A DNA stretch of 64,000 nucleotides from Opitutales bacterium (GTDB taxonomy: Bacteria; Verrucomicrobiota; Verrucomicrobiia; Opitutales; Oceanipulchritudinaceae): the NCBI GenBank assembly GCA_016932335.1, contig JAFGCZ010000001.1, forward strand, positions 113,714 through 177,713, given 5' to 3'. Under the pieces are notes generated by a model, which saw only the letters and a list, made by a program, of their open reading frames with translations, was not told where the DNA came from and searched no databases. This document shows positions 35,278 to 46,000 of this stretch, piece after piece; positions within the stretch are counted from its first letter, which is position 1; every line of letters begins with the position of its first letter. A program made the translations under genes and the position numbers.

Positions 35278-38070
35278 TTAAAGGTTGGCAAGAGCACGGG
35301 CGCAGCGCGGGCTGACGGGTCCGTACTCGGATTCCTGAAGAGTGGGGACCCAGCGTAGGCTGCGCGGGCAACGTTCTCCCTCGGCGTGCTTTGCTTCAAT
35401 GGTTAATTCTTGTTCGCTGTCAAGTGCTACCAGCGATACCGAAGAAACAATAAAGAGCTCGGGCAGATCCTTCTCATATTTCAGCATCAGGTTCAGTAAT
35501 GCATCGTTGGCGTCGCTGCTGATCGTCAGGGCGGCGTCAATGCTTTTGCCGATTACCTTTTCCTGGCGGAGCGCTTCCAGCTTTTCGTTGACCATTGGGC
35601 GCACTTTATTGAGCAGTTTGTCAATTTCTTCGGCTGTTTCGCTCTTCCATTCCTCAGGTGCAATGGGCCAGTCTTCCAGATGCACGCATTTGTCCCCGAA
35701 ATCGCAGTCACCGGCCAGGTAGGCACGGGCTTCGTCACAGGTAAAGGCCAATACAGGGGCCATCAGGCGGGTCAGGCTGTCGAAGATGTGGTAGATCACT
35801 GTTTGGGCCGAGCGGCGTTCTTTCCAGTCTGCTCCATAGGTATAGAGGCGATCCTTGAGGATGTCATGATAGAGTGCTGAGAGCGTAACCGTGCAGAATT
35901 GTGTGGTCATGTTGTAGGCGCGGTGGAACTCATAGTTCTCATAGGCCGCGGTTACGTCCTCAACCAACTCTGCCAGTTTGTGCAGCGCCCAGGCGTCCAG
36001 TGCTTCCAGCTTGCTGAAGGGCACTGCGTCCTTGCTGTAGTCAAAATCATAGAGATTGCCCAGCTGGAAACGCAACGTGTTGCGCACGTCACGGTAGGCA
36101 CGGGCAATATTCTGCATGATGTTGTCAGAGATCCCCATGTCGTTGGTGAAATCAATACTGTTGACCCAAAGGCGCAAGATGTCACTGCCGTATTTGGCAA
36201 TCATATCCAGAGGGCTGACTACGTTGCCCATGCTCTTGCTCATGGCATAGCCCTTTTCGTCCAGAACAAATCCGTGTGTAAGCACGCTCTTGAACGGTGC
36301 GCGGTCACGGGCGCCGATTCCCAGCAGCAAAGCTGCTTGGAACCATCCGCGGTGCTGGTCCGAGCCTTCCAGATATAAATCTACAGGAGGATCGGTCAGG
36401 CGCTTGTCCATTTCCACGCAGGCGATATGGCTGGCTCCAGAGTCAAACCAAACATCCAGAATGTCGCTTTCCTTTTCCAGATCGGCAGCGGTTTCACCGT
36501 TGGGGCCAACAAAGCTTGCCGGGAGCATTTCTGTCAACTCGCGGGTGAACCAGGCGTCGGTTCCTTCTTTGTCCACAAATTCGATGAATGCGTCAATTAC
36601 TTCTGGAAGCAGCAGGCTTTGGCCGGTCTTTTTGGATTTAACGGAGGGGATTGGTACGCCCCAGGAGCGCTGACGGGAGATACACCACTCGGGGCGGCGT
36701 TCCACCATGCTGCGGATGCGGTCGTGTCCCCATTTGGGAATCCACTGCACGTCATTGTCAATGGCATCCAACGATTTGCTGCGAACCCCGCCTTCTTCCA
36801 GCTTCATGAACCACTGTTCGGTGGCGCGGAAAATAATCGGCTTTTTGCTGCGCCAGGAATGCGGGTATTCGTGCTTGATGGGTTTGACCGCAAGAATTTT
36901 GCCTTCGTCGACAAGCTTTTTGACGATTTTGTCATTGGCATCGAATACGAAGGTGCCTTCCATTTCCGGGTAATCGGAGGTGTAGCAGCCCTTGTCGTCT
37001 ACCGGCACAAATACAGCGAGGCCATAGGCCTTACCGATGATAAAGTCGTCTGCACCATGTCCGGGTGCCGTGTGCACACAGCCGGTTCCGGCTTCCAGTG
37101 TCACGTGTTCGCCCAGCATAATTAGGCTGTCTTTTTCCGGGAAAATAGGATGTTTGCAAGTGCCGCGGTCAAGCCCGGTTGCTTTGAAGGTAGCTCCAAC
37201 GGTAGCGTCTTCCAGATGGCATGCTTTTTGGAAGCCTTCTGCAAGCTCCTTGGCCACGATGTAAGCGTTGTCACCGTCAACGAGGGCCACGTAGTCGAAT
37301 TCCGGGTGCAGGCTTACGCCCATGTTTGCCGGCAATGTCCAAGGGGTGGTGGTCCAGATTACGATCTGCACACGTTTCCCCTTTACCGGAGCCAGAAACT
37401 CGTAGTTTTCGACATGGTTGAGTTCGAATGCTACGTAAACGGAAGGGGAGGTGTGTTCCTGGTATTCGATTTCCGCTTCGGCCAAAGCGGTGCGGAATAC
37501 AGGGTCCCAGTGGACAGCCTTGTGTCCTTTTTCAATGAGCCCCCGTTTGCAGAGTTCCTCCAGGCAGCGAAGAATACCCACTTCATAGCTGTGGTTCAGC
37601 GTTTTATATGGGGTTTCCCATTCTCCGAGAATTCCCAGGCGCTTGAACTGTTCGCGCTGAATGTCGATAAAGTTGTTGGCATAATCCGCACACATGTTGC
37701 GCAGCTCAATCGGGTCCATATCATGGATTTTTTCACCAATCTGTTTCAGGATCTGCTGCTCAATGGGCAATCCGTGGCAGTCCCAGCCCGGAACGTAGGG
37801 AGTTCTGTAGCCGCGCATGCTCTTGTAGCGCAGAATAATGTCCTTCAGCAGCTTATTGAGTGCATGGCCCATGTGGATATTGCCATTGGCATATGGGGGG
37901 CCGTCATGCAGAATAAACGTGTTACCATCCTTGTTCTTTTCTTGCACAGCATGGTAGAGATCCTCTGCTTCCCAACGGGCAAGCCGCTCCGGTTCGCGCT
38001 TGGGAAGGTCACCCCGCATGGGGAACTGTGTTCTCGGAAGGTTGAGTGTATCTTTCAGTTGCTTGGACAT
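35278..38070 (-). CDS. ileS: Isoleucyl-tRNA synthetase, degenerate C-terminal zinc site
   Basis: Start chosen at 38070 (MSKQLKDTLNLPRTQFPMRG); 930 residues. The HIGH-type motif is PYANGNIHMGHALNK, the KMSKS-type motif is GYAMSKSMGN, and the editing domain contains TTTPWTLPANMG and GTGCVHTAPGHGADDF. The family's C-terminal zinc finger (CxxCW...CxxC) is reduced to RCPRSLRW and VSPRCARAL, keeping the first and last Cys only. The frame continues to the normal position, so the reduction is not a truncation. It is followed by dksA-like and lspA genes. Confidence 0.96.
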   Translation of the reverse strand: MSKQLKDTLNLPRTQFPMRGDLPKREPERLARWEAEDLYHAVQEKNKDGNTFILHDGPPYANGNIHMGHALNKLLKDIILRYKSMRGYRTPYVPGWDCHGLPIEQQILKQIGEKIHDMDPIELRNMCADYANNFIDIQREQFKRLGILGEWETPYKTLNHSYEVGILRCLEELCKRGLIEKGHKAVHWDPVFRTALAEAEIEYQEHTSPSVYVAFELNHVENYEFLAPVKGKRVQIVIWTTTPWTLPANMGVSLHPEFDYVALVDGDNAYIVAKELAEGFQKACHLEDATVGATFKATGLDRGTCKHPIFPEKDSLIMLGEHVTLEAGTGCVHTAPGHGADDFIIGKAYGLAVFVPVDDKGCYTSDYPEMEGTFVFDANDKIVKKLVDEGKILAVKPIKHEYPHSWRSKKPIIFRATEQWFMKLEEGGVRSKSLDAIDNDVQWIPKWGHDRIRSMVERRPEWCISRQRSWGVPIPSVKSKKTGQSLLLPEVIDAFIEFVDKEGTDAWFTRELTEMLPASFVGPNGETAADLEKESDILDVWFDSGASHIACVEMDKRLTDPPVDLYLEGSDQHRGWFQAALLLGIGARDRAPFKSVLTHGFVLDEKGYAMSKSMGNVVSPLDMIAKYGSDILRLWVNSIDFTNDMGISDNIMQNIARAYRDVRNTLRFQLGNLYDFDYSKDAVPFSKLEALDAWALHKLAELVEDVTAAYENYEFHRAYNMTTQFCTVTLSALYHDILKDRLYTYGADWKERRSAQTVIYHIFDSLTRLMAPVLAFTCDEARAYLAGDCDFGDKCVHLEDWPIAPEEWKSETAEEIDKLLNKVRPMVNEKLEALRQEKVIGKSIDAALTISSDANDALLNLMLKYEKDLPELFIVSSVSLVALDSEQELTIEAKHAEGERCPRSLRWVPTLQESEYGPVSPRCARALANL

Positions 38071-38257
38071 GACCTGTATGCGCCTGTTTAAAATGCGCTT
38101 TAAGTAAGGCGCGACATATTGCGCCTGCATCCTTTCAAGTCAAGCCATTTGAATGGGAAAAGAAGAACTTAAAAATATGCAAAATTCTCTGCATAAAGGA
38201 GATTGCTGTATCCGGTGGCCACGTTGTTTTCTGTGGACTGTGCGTTCCTTTCTATGG

Positions 38258-38285
38258 AAACTCAGTTTTTGTTTTCACTGAGTTT
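38258..38285. other. Hairpin upstream of the chelatase operon
   Basis: Nine-base arms aaactcagt (38258-38266) and actgagttt (38277-38285) with a 10-base T-rich loop. No T-run follows on the plus strand. It could be part of the 5' leader of an upstream transcript, or the 3' hairpin of something on the other strand. No cobalamin riboswitch box was found between 38131 and 38398. Confidence 0.45.
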
Positions 38286-38340
38286 TGCGGTTCGTAGGCA
38301 GGGGGGATTTAACTCAGGTTTTTGCTACACAAAAGTGTTA

Positions 38341-38374
38341 TTGACAGGAATATGCCATGTGTTACATGACATAT
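38341..38374 (+). promoter_or_regulatory. TTGACA box and 25-bp palindrome before the chelatase operon
   Basis: A consensus -35 hexamer TTGACA at 38341-38346 is followed by a palindrome with arms ATATGcCATGT (38350-38360) and ACATGaCATAT (38364-38374), spacer GTT. Ten of the 11 arm positions pair; the only mismatch is c against a. It lies 25 bases before the GTG start at 38399 and where RNA polymerase would bind, so it fits a repressor operator. I do not recognise the factor: it is not a clear Fur, Zur, NikR or CRP site. Confidence 0.6.
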
Positions 38375-38398
38375 TTTTGCCAATAGATAACCCTGCCC

Positions 38399-39268
38399 GT
38401 GTTCCTGTTTCTCAAGTTCAATCTGAAAATAAGTATCTGCTGCCTGTTGATCGCGGTAGCGGTGACTTGCTTTGCTGAAAAGCCCAAGGTGGTCAGTCTG
38501 GATACCCGGGTTGATGGGATTCTTCTGCAATTGGCAGATCCGGGACAAATTCTGGCGATCAGAGAATCGTCCCGCCTCCCGGAAAACTCACTGCTCTGGA
38601 AGCAGGCCCAGGCGATTCCGGAACTCTCCCATAATGCCGGGGAGGAAATTTATAAAATGCACCCCGACTATGTCTACTTTGGGGCTTGGTCGGACTGGAG
38701 CACTCAGCGGTTGCTCAAGCGACTGGGGATACATACGGAGCGCTGGGGAGAGCCGGAGTCTTGGGAACAGTTATTTGCGGAGATTCATCTTTTGGGTGAC
38801 CAGTTGGAGCATCAGGAGCGGGCATCTCTGCTCGTCGATGCAATGCAGCAACGGCTGTGTGCATTGGAGCAGGTAACAGCAACATGCCCTCGGAAACGAG
38901 CAATATATTACGTTGGGAGCGGTTCTACCAAAGGCCAGAAATGCATCATCAACGAGATGATTGAGAGTGCCGGAATGATTAATATTGCCGCAGAAATCGG
39001 AATGGAAGGCATGGGCAAACTGGATGTGGAATCTTTGGTTATGTTGCATCCGGATGTGATTATTTTTACCGACTACCAGAAGGACACCCCAACGCTTTCG
39101 CGTCAGGTTCTGGAGCATCCTGTTTTCGATCAGTTGAGAGATCAAATCACCGTTATCGAGCTGGATTACCGGAAAATGAATACGCCGGGGATGGCTTACC
39201 TGGACTGTGTTGAATTGATGGCCCGTGCTGCCTACCCGGAGGCCTTTAGAGATTTATGCGCAAAATGA
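38399..39268 (+). CDS. Periplasmic metal/tetrapyrrole-binding protein (BtuF/FecB-like)
   Basis: 289 residues starting with GTG; signal sequence residues about 8-26 (KISICCLLIAVAVTCFA). The fold is the class III solute-binding type: VVSLDTRVDGILLQLADPGQILAI at the start, HPDYVYFGAWSDW and a long helix, then HPDVIIFTDYQ near the end. It is related to BtuF, HmuT and ferric-siderophore receptors. In this operon no permease or ATPase gene accompanies it. The stop overlaps the first chelatase gene by four bases. The ligand could be heme, a corrinoid or a metal chelate; this cannot be told from sequence. Confidence 0.85.
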   Translation: MFLFLKFNLKISICCLLIAVAVTCFAEKPKVVSLDTRVDGILLQLADPGQILAIRESSRLPENSLLWKQAQAIPELSHNAGEEIYKMHPDYVYFGAWSDWSTQRLLKRLGIHTERWGEPESWEQLFAEIHLLGDQLEHQERASLLVDAMQQRLCALEQVTATCPRKRAIYYVGSGSTKGQKCIINEMIESAGMINIAAEIGMEGMGKLDVESLVMLHPDVIIFTDYQKDTPTLSRQVLEHPVFDQLRDQITVIELDYRKMNTPGMAYLDCVELMARAAYPEAFRDLCAK

Positions 39269-42200
39269 ATACCCCGAAAACAGCGCCTTTGCAGATAACC
39301 CTTTTCTGTGCTACTCCAATGGCTCTGCCATGTATTGCCGAAGCTGCACGACTGCTTACCGCGCAGCTGGATTTTTCGCTTTCGGTAAAGGTGCGCTGTA
39401 AAGACGATCTTTTAAGTGAAGCCTCGCTGGCGGATGCCGAGGCCTTAGCTAAAGAGAGCTCGGCAGTAATCTTTCTTCCACATGGAGAAATGGATTCCAT
39501 TCCCGGGTTTGACCGTCTCTATGAGGCGGCAAAAGGAGCTTACACCTTTGTTCAGGCCACTTCGGGGGTCGAAGCTTACATTGCCAAAAGTGTTCGTTTG
39601 AGTGACTCCGGCAGCCGTGAAAAATACATCAGGCAGATGGAATACCTCCATCGGGGAGGAACCGCAAATATTGTGGCGTTTCTGCAGACGGTATTGGCGG
39701 AAATTACCGATTACAGCTTCGAGATTCCCGCCGCGGAAGCGGTGCCTTTCGATGGTATTTATCATCCGGATTTACCGGGGACAATGGATGTTGCTTCATA
39801 TCTGGAATGGGCCAAAAAACGCGTTCCGCAAACTGCCGCTCCGTTAGTGGTTGGTTTATGGTTTTATCAGGGGTATTGGTTGAATCGGGAGACGGAGGCC
39901 ATCGATTCGGTTATTCGGGAAATCGAAGCGCAGGGAGCGGTAGTTCTACCGGTTTTTCATCGGCGTTTTCCCGATCCGGCTCTGGGCAACGAAGGTGCGG
40001 TAGCCGTTTGCCGAGACTATTTCCGCAGGGGTAATAAAACGATCATCGATGTCCTGCTTTCGCCGATGTCTTTTTGTCTTTCCGCCTACGGTGATCTCAT
40101 GCAGCGTTTGCTGCCTGAGCTGGGGGTTCCTGTTCTGCAGATGATTCCCACGCAAAATTCCTATGAAAACTGGATAGACAACCTCCAGTCGCTGACACCT
40201 CTGGATGTCTGCATCTCGGTGGCTCAGCCGGAGTTTGACGGAAATCTGATAACATCGCTTGTCAGCACCCGGGAAAGCAATGTCAAAGATCCGCTTACCG
40301 GTGCCACTGTTACACGTCCGGTTCCCGTTAAAGAGCGCATCGGAAAGATCGTTTCTCTGGCCCTGAACTGGGGGCGTTTAAGGCATATTCCCGCTGCCGA
40401 ACGTAAGATTGCCATCATCTTTCACCACTATCCGCCACGTAACGATCTCATCGGGGCCGCTTTTGGGTTGGACAGTTTTGAGAGCGTCAATCGTCTGCTG
40501 CAGGCTATGCAGCTCGAAGGCTATACCCTGAATGGGCCTTATAAGAGTGGAGAGCAGTTAGCCTTTACTTTGTTGGACGCATTGACGAACGATCGGCGTT
40601 TTCTTCAGCCGGAGCAAATGGCCCGTAGGGCAGTGGATCAGATTGATGAAGCCAGAGCTTTGCGCTGGCACGGCGAACTGCCCCCGAGAGCCCGCCAAAA
40701 GCTGGTGGAGACCTGGGGAAAGGCTCCGGGGACGATCCTCACCCATCAGGGACGCTACCTTATTCCGGGGTTGCTCAACGGGAATGTCTACATCGGGTTG
40801 CAACCGGTTCGGGGTAAAGGTGAGAACGACGATTTGACTCCGCAGCAGTCCAGCGGTTTAATACATGATCCTGATTTGGTCCCGCCGCATCAGTATGCTG
40901 CGGTTTATCGATGGATTAAGGAGGATTTCGGCGCCCACGCAGTGATACATATCGGGAAACACGGAACGCTGGAATGGTTGCCCGGCAAGAGTGTGGGGCT
41001 GGGGCGTGAATGTTTCCCGGATATTGCCATTCAGGATTTGCCGAACATCTATCCCTATATCATCAATAATCCCGGCGAGGGGACCCAGGCCAAGAGGCGT
41101 AGTTATGCCTGTATCATCGATCACCTTATTCCCCCAATGATGGGTGCTGATAAATCTGGACCCTTACAGGAGATTGAGGATTTATTGGATACACTCTATG
41201 AGATCCGGGCCGAAAATCCGGGGAAAGTGCCTTCACTGGTGGATAAGATTTGGGAAAAGGTAGAAGCCGCCAACCTGCATGAAGATCTGGGGTTGGAAAG
41301 GGCCATCGCCTATAGCGATATTGATGCCTTTCTGCTGAAATTGCATGGATATCTCAATGAGGTGGGTATTACCGCAATCAACGACGGCTTGCATATCCTT
41401 GGCGAATGCCCGCAGGAGCATCGTCTGGTGGAAACACTGGTTCAATACCTCCGCCTCCCCAATACCGGTGGTGATTCTCTGTGGGAAACCGTTGCCCAAC
41501 TGCATGGCTATGATGATACCGATTTAAGAGACCATCCCGGTGAGTATGTGACCGCCGCTAGAAAAACAAAAGGGCAAATTCGCACGGATCTGGTTGAACA
41601 TGCTAAGGAAATTCTGCAGGCCTTGGAGGCGGAAGCATGGATCTGTTCTGATCTGGAAGCTTTACTGAGGCGTTTTTTCACCGTCCCGACGCAGCGACTA
41701 CAGAAAATTCTGAGATTTGTTCAGGAAAAACTGGTGCCTGATCTTCACCAAACCGAAGATGAATTGACCAATACCCTGAAGGCGGCTCGCGGGGAGTTTG
41801 TTGATCCCGGTGCTTCGGGAGCACCGACCCGAGGAACGCTTGATATTTTGCCTACCGGGCGCAATTTCTATTCTGTGGATCCTCAGAAGATTCCCTCGCT
41901 TGAGGCTTGGGAGAACGGTGTTCGCTTAGGCGATGCTCTGGTCCAGCGTTACTTGGATGATACAGGGAAACACCCGGAACAAATAGGAATGGTTCTGTGG
42001 TCCAGCCCAACGATGCGTACCCGTGGCGATGATATTGCAGAGATATTTTACCTGATGGGTCTGAAGCCGGTATGGCATCCGCATACCGGTAAAATTACCG
42101 GTGTTTCTGTTATACCTCTGGAATCGCTCAAGTTTCCACGTATCGATATTACCCTGAGAACCAGCGGGCTCTTCCGGGATACGTTTCCCAACATCATGGA

Positions 42201-43062
42201 GCTGATTGATGAGGGCATCGAAATGATTGCGGCGCTCAGGGAGCCGGCCGACATGAACTTTTTGGCACGCAATGTAGCTGTTACCAAAGAGGAGCTCATG
42301 CTGTCCGGAATCAGCGAAACAGAAGCAGCGGAGCGTGCCCGCTACCGTATCTTCAGTTGCAAGCCGGGTGCCTACGGTACCGGAACGGAGATTCTATTGG
42401 GTAACAAACGGTGGGAAACGGCTGACGATTTGGGCGAAGCCTTCATGCAGTGGGGCGCTTATGCCTATTCCCGGAAGCAATACGGTAACTTTTCCTATGA
42501 CGATTTTCGCAACCGTTTGGGAAGGGTTCAACTGACTCTTAAGAATGAAGACAGCAGGGAGCACGACATTCTTGTGCGCGATGACTGGGTGATTTTTCAA
42601 GGGGGAATGAATGCCGCCATTAAAAGCATTTCCGGAAAACTGCCCGTCAGCTATATGGCCGATGCTTCCGACCCCCGCAAACCGCGCATCAAAACGTCTG
42701 CCGAAGAAGCCCGTTTCATCTTCCGGGCTCGCATCCTCAATCCCAAGTGGATTGAGGGTTGTAAACGGCACGGCTTTAAGGGCGCTGCCGAATTTGTCCA
42801 TGCAGTGGAACACAGTTTTGAGTGGGATGCCACCAGCGAGATCCTTTCCGATTGGCAATACGAATCCCTCGCCGATACCTATGCACTTGATCCTGAGATG
42901 CAGCAATGGCTCAAGGAGCATAATCCGTATGCGTTGCAGGCGATTACGGAGAAACTCATGGAAGCAGTGCAACGGAATCTCTGGGATGCTTCCGAGGACT
43001 ATATCCAGCGGCTGCAAAATACGCTGTTGGATATCGAAGGAGATATTGAGGACACACTTTAA
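39265..43062 (+). CDS. CobN/ChlH-family chelatase large subunit A
   Basis: Start taken at the ATG at 39265, which overlaps the preceding stop (ATGA); an ATG at 39256 is also possible. 1265 residues. Family motifs include HYPPRNDLIGAAFGLDSFES, VIHIGKHGTLEWLPGKSVGLG (His562, His566), NNPGEGTQAKRRSYACIIDHL, DVLPTGRNFYSVD-type DILPTGRNFYSVD, and NPKWIEGCKRHGFKG. The usual FHGGM near the C-terminus is IFQGGM here (Gln1112 in place of His). Members insert Co2+ into hydrogenobyrinate diamide (CobN) or Mg2+ into protoporphyrin (ChlH); the HmuS relatives in Bacteroides remove iron from heme. It lacks the N-terminal PGG start of typical CobN. Confidence 0.9.
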   Translation: MNTPKTAPLQITLFCATPMALPCIAEAARLLTAQLDFSLSVKVRCKDDLLSEASLADAEALAKESSAVIFLPHGEMDSIPGFDRLYEAAKGAYTFVQATSGVEAYIAKSVRLSDSGSREKYIRQMEYLHRGGTANIVAFLQTVLAEITDYSFEIPAAEAVPFDGIYHPDLPGTMDVASYLEWAKKRVPQTAAPLVVGLWFYQGYWLNRETEAIDSVIREIEAQGAVVLPVFHRRFPDPALGNEGAVAVCRDYFRRGNKTIIDVLLSPMSFCLSAYGDLMQRLLPELGVPVLQMIPTQNSYENWIDNLQSLTPLDVCISVAQPEFDGNLITSLVSTRESNVKDPLTGATVTRPVPVKERIGKIVSLALNWGRLRHIPAAERKIAIIFHHYPPRNDLIGAAFGLDSFESVNRLLQAMQLEGYTLNGPYKSGEQLAFTLLDALTNDRRFLQPEQMARRAVDQIDEARALRWHGELPPRARQKLVETWGKAPGTILTHQGRYLIPGLLNGNVYIGLQPVRGKGENDDLTPQQSSGLIHDPDLVPPHQYAAVYRWIKEDFGAHAVIHIGKHGTLEWLPGKSVGLGRECFPDIAIQDLPNIYPYIINNPGEGTQAKRRSYACIIDHLIPPMMGADKSGPLQEIEDLLDTLYEIRAENPGKVPSLVDKIWEKVEAANLHEDLGLERAIAYSDIDAFLLKLHGYLNEVGITAINDGLHILGECPQEHRLVETLVQYLRLPNTGGDSLWETVAQLHGYDDTDLRDHPGEYVTAARKTKGQIRTDLVEHAKEILQALEAEAWICSDLEALLRRFFTVPTQRLQKILRFVQEKLVPDLHQTEDELTNTLKAARGEFVDPGASGAPTRGTLDILPTGRNFYSVDPQKIPSLEAWENGVRLGDALVQRYLDDTGKHPEQIGMVLWSSPTMRTRGDDIAEIFYLMGLKPVWHPHTGKITGVSVIPLESLKFPRIDITLRTSGLFRDTFPNIMELIDEGIEMIAALREPADMNFLARNVAVTKEELMLSGISETEAAERARYRIFSCKPGAYGTGTEILLGNKRWETADDLGEAFMQWGAYAYSRKQYGNFSYDDFRNRLGRVQLTLKNEDSREHDILVRDDWVIFQGGMNAAIKSISGKLPVSYMADASDPRKPRIKTSAEEARFIFRARILNPKWIEGCKRHGFKGAAEFVHAVEHSFEWDATSEILSDWQYESLADTYALDPEMQQWLKEHNPYALQAITEKLMEAVQRNLWDASEDYIQRLQNTLLDIEGDIEDTL

Positions 43063-46000
43063 TGTACCGAGTTGTTATCATTTTCAGTCATAATACGTTG
43101 GCCCGACGTTGGGTTCCGGTTAAGGAAATCCTTTCATCCAAAGGGGTTGCTTTGCAGGTATACGGTCAGGCCGATGCAGTTTCTCATGAATGGCTGGCGC
43201 AAGCCGATGCCGTTTATTCCGATGTGTCCCAGCAAGCCCAGGCCTATTCCGAATTGTTGGAATACTCAAAAACGCACCCCGGATGTCTCTTTGCCGGCAG
43301 TTTGGATCTCGCAGCAGAAACGGGCCATGCGCATGTGGCGGCAGTGGATGCTTTTAAGCGCTTTCTCCTGGGGGCCGCAACTGAGGATTTATGCAATGCA
43401 GTTCGTTTGTTACTGAAATCTACCGGAAGCCTGCAAGCGGATATTCCGGCTCCCGGAGATCCCATACTCTGTGGTATCGCCTGCCCGGAGTCGGAGCGGC
43501 TTTACGATACCGTGGAGGCATATGTGGGAACGAATACGTCCCATCTGGTTCCCATTCTCTACGGGCGTCGTTATTGGACCGGGGGAGACCTCGGAATTAT
43601 TTGCGAACTGATGCAGGCCGTCAGGGAGAGTGGTTTTATCCCGGTTCCCGTGTTTTGCGACTTTACACTGGCCAACAAAATTAATGAGCCTGACCATCCG
43701 TTGAGATTGCTTCTGGATCCGGTGAAGGCTCGTCTGGCGGTCATCCTTAATATGGCTGTTTCCAGTGTTTCCGGAAAGCACGCCCCCGATACCCTTTTTC
43801 AGCTTCTCGGAGTTCCGGTGCTGCAGTTGATTCGAAATTATACGCAAACAGAAGAAGAGTGGCGCATTGCAGACGATTCTCTGATTCCTATGACATATAA
43901 TTTCAGTGTTGCTCAGCCGGAAATATTGGGGGTTATCGAACCCCAGTTGATTGCGTGTAACAGCGAACCTAAAACCGGGGGCGAGACTCCTCCGGCCAAA
44001 GGCGTTGAGCGTAGATTGCAGCGCCTGTCCGGCAGAATTCAGCGGTGGGCTCGTTTGCAGAGCATTCCCAACTCGGAGAAACGTGTTGCAGTGCTTTTGA
44101 GCAATGCTCCCTGCAAGGGCGTCGAGAGCACGCTGACACTCTCTTCAGGGCTCAATTCAGCCGAAAGTGCTGTTTTATTGATGCGTCGTCTGCAAACCGA
44201 AGGTTATGTGGTGGAAGAGATTCCCGAAACTGGAGATGCTCTCTTGCAGTTAATCCGGGATCGTAAAGCCCATTGTGAGTTTCGCTGGACGCATGTGGAG
44301 CATACCGTGGAAAAGGGTGGGGCCTTGGCCTTCATCGATGAGACAGAGTATAATCGCAATTTTCACAAGCTTCCCGAATCGGTCCAGGAGGCGGTGAACA
44401 ATGCCTGGGATCCTTTTCCAGCAAAAGCGATGGTGCACACCAACTCCAGTGGAAATGAATCTCTGGTCATTACCGGACTTCGCTTTGGCAATGTTAGTGT
44501 ATTGATCGAACCCAAGCGTGGGTGCTACGGTACCAAATGCAACGGAGAGGTTTGCCGGATTCTTCATCAACCGGATATTCCTCCGACTCACCATTGGCTG
44601 GCTACATATTGGTACTTACAGGAGCATTTCGACGCGCTGGTGCATATGGGAACGGGCAGTTCACTGGATTTTCTTCCCGGAAAACGGTCGGCGCTCACCG
44701 ATGACTGTTATTCGGAGATTTCGCTTGGTGAATTACCGCGTTTTTACCCATACGTGATGAATTCTGTGGGAGAGGCGTTGCTGGCCAAACGCCGGGGAAG
44801 GGCTGTGATGCTCAGCCACCTCAGTGCGCCTCTGAAATCTGTTGGCAAAACCCTGCTGTTGAATGAACTTGAAGACTTGCACCGGCAGTGGGTGCATGCG
44901 CAGGAAAACAACGATCTGAAGCGGGGAACTCATATCGCAGAAGTGTTGCAGACACGTTTGCTGGAGACTGCCATGATTCCCGTAGGCTTGTCTGGACCTG
45001 CTTTTTCCGACGTGCTGGGGGAGCTTCCGCGTCGGATTCAGGCAATGCGCAGCAAGCGTTTGGAACACGGAAAGCATGTATTTGGCAGTCTTCCGGATGA
45101 AGCGGCATTACAGCTTTACCTTGATGAGGCTCGAAACACGCCCGGTTTTGATGAACAGGTATTCCGCTGTGGCCTGAAAAAGTGTAAAGATGAGATGGAT
45201 CACTTGATCGAAGGTCTCAACGGGCGGTTTATTCGTTCCGCTCAAGCCGGGGCTATCTCCAGCGGAAGGGATCATTTACTGCCTACCGGCCGTAATCTAT
45301 ACGCAATGGATTTGCGGAGTATTCCCACACCTTCGGCCTGGGAGGTCGGTCAGGAAATGGGAACTCTCCTTTTGCGCAAGTATCTGAACGAAACGGGAGT
45401 GTTTCCTCGTTCCATCGGAATGACCCTTTGGTCCAGTGATGTTTTTATGTCCGAAGGGGAGCAAACCGCACAAATTCTCTGGCTTTTGGGTTGTCGGCCC
45501 GTCTGGGATGCTCAGGGGCATGTGAAATCGATTGAGGCCATCCCTGTGGGCGAACTGACTTTTAAGGATGAAACCGGAGCCATTCGGGTACGCCCACGGG
45601 TGGATGCAACAGTCCGCATGAGTGGAGTTGTTCGAGATTTACTGGAGCAGGTCTATCTCTTGCTGGATGACGCGGTGGTTTTGGTTGCCGGCTTGGACGA
45701 ATCGGAAGAGGTGAACTATGTCAGGGCTCATGTGTTGGAACGCATGCAGGAACTCGAAGGTGAATTACAACAGCTTCCTCTCCATTATCGTCAACGCTTG
45801 GCTACCGGGCGGCTTTTTACTGACTCACCGTCGGCATATGGTAACGGAATCAATCTGGCCATTGATGCCAGTGCCTGGAAGGATGATAAAGATTTGGCTA
45901 ATGCCTACATTAACTGGACCGGTGGGTTGTGTGGCAGAGGAGTCTCCGAAGCGGTTGGTGCATCGGGAACCGAAGCCGTGATGCGCTGTTTTGGAAAAGA

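Noticed and set aside
37150-38091. 313-codon frame antisense to ileS
   Set aside because: Shadow of ileS; no motifs, and sense strand motifs are unambiguous.
38131-38398. Cobalamin riboswitch before the chelatase operon
   Set aside because: No B12-box sequence or matching paired elements were found by reading the region; only a hairpin and a palindrome are present.
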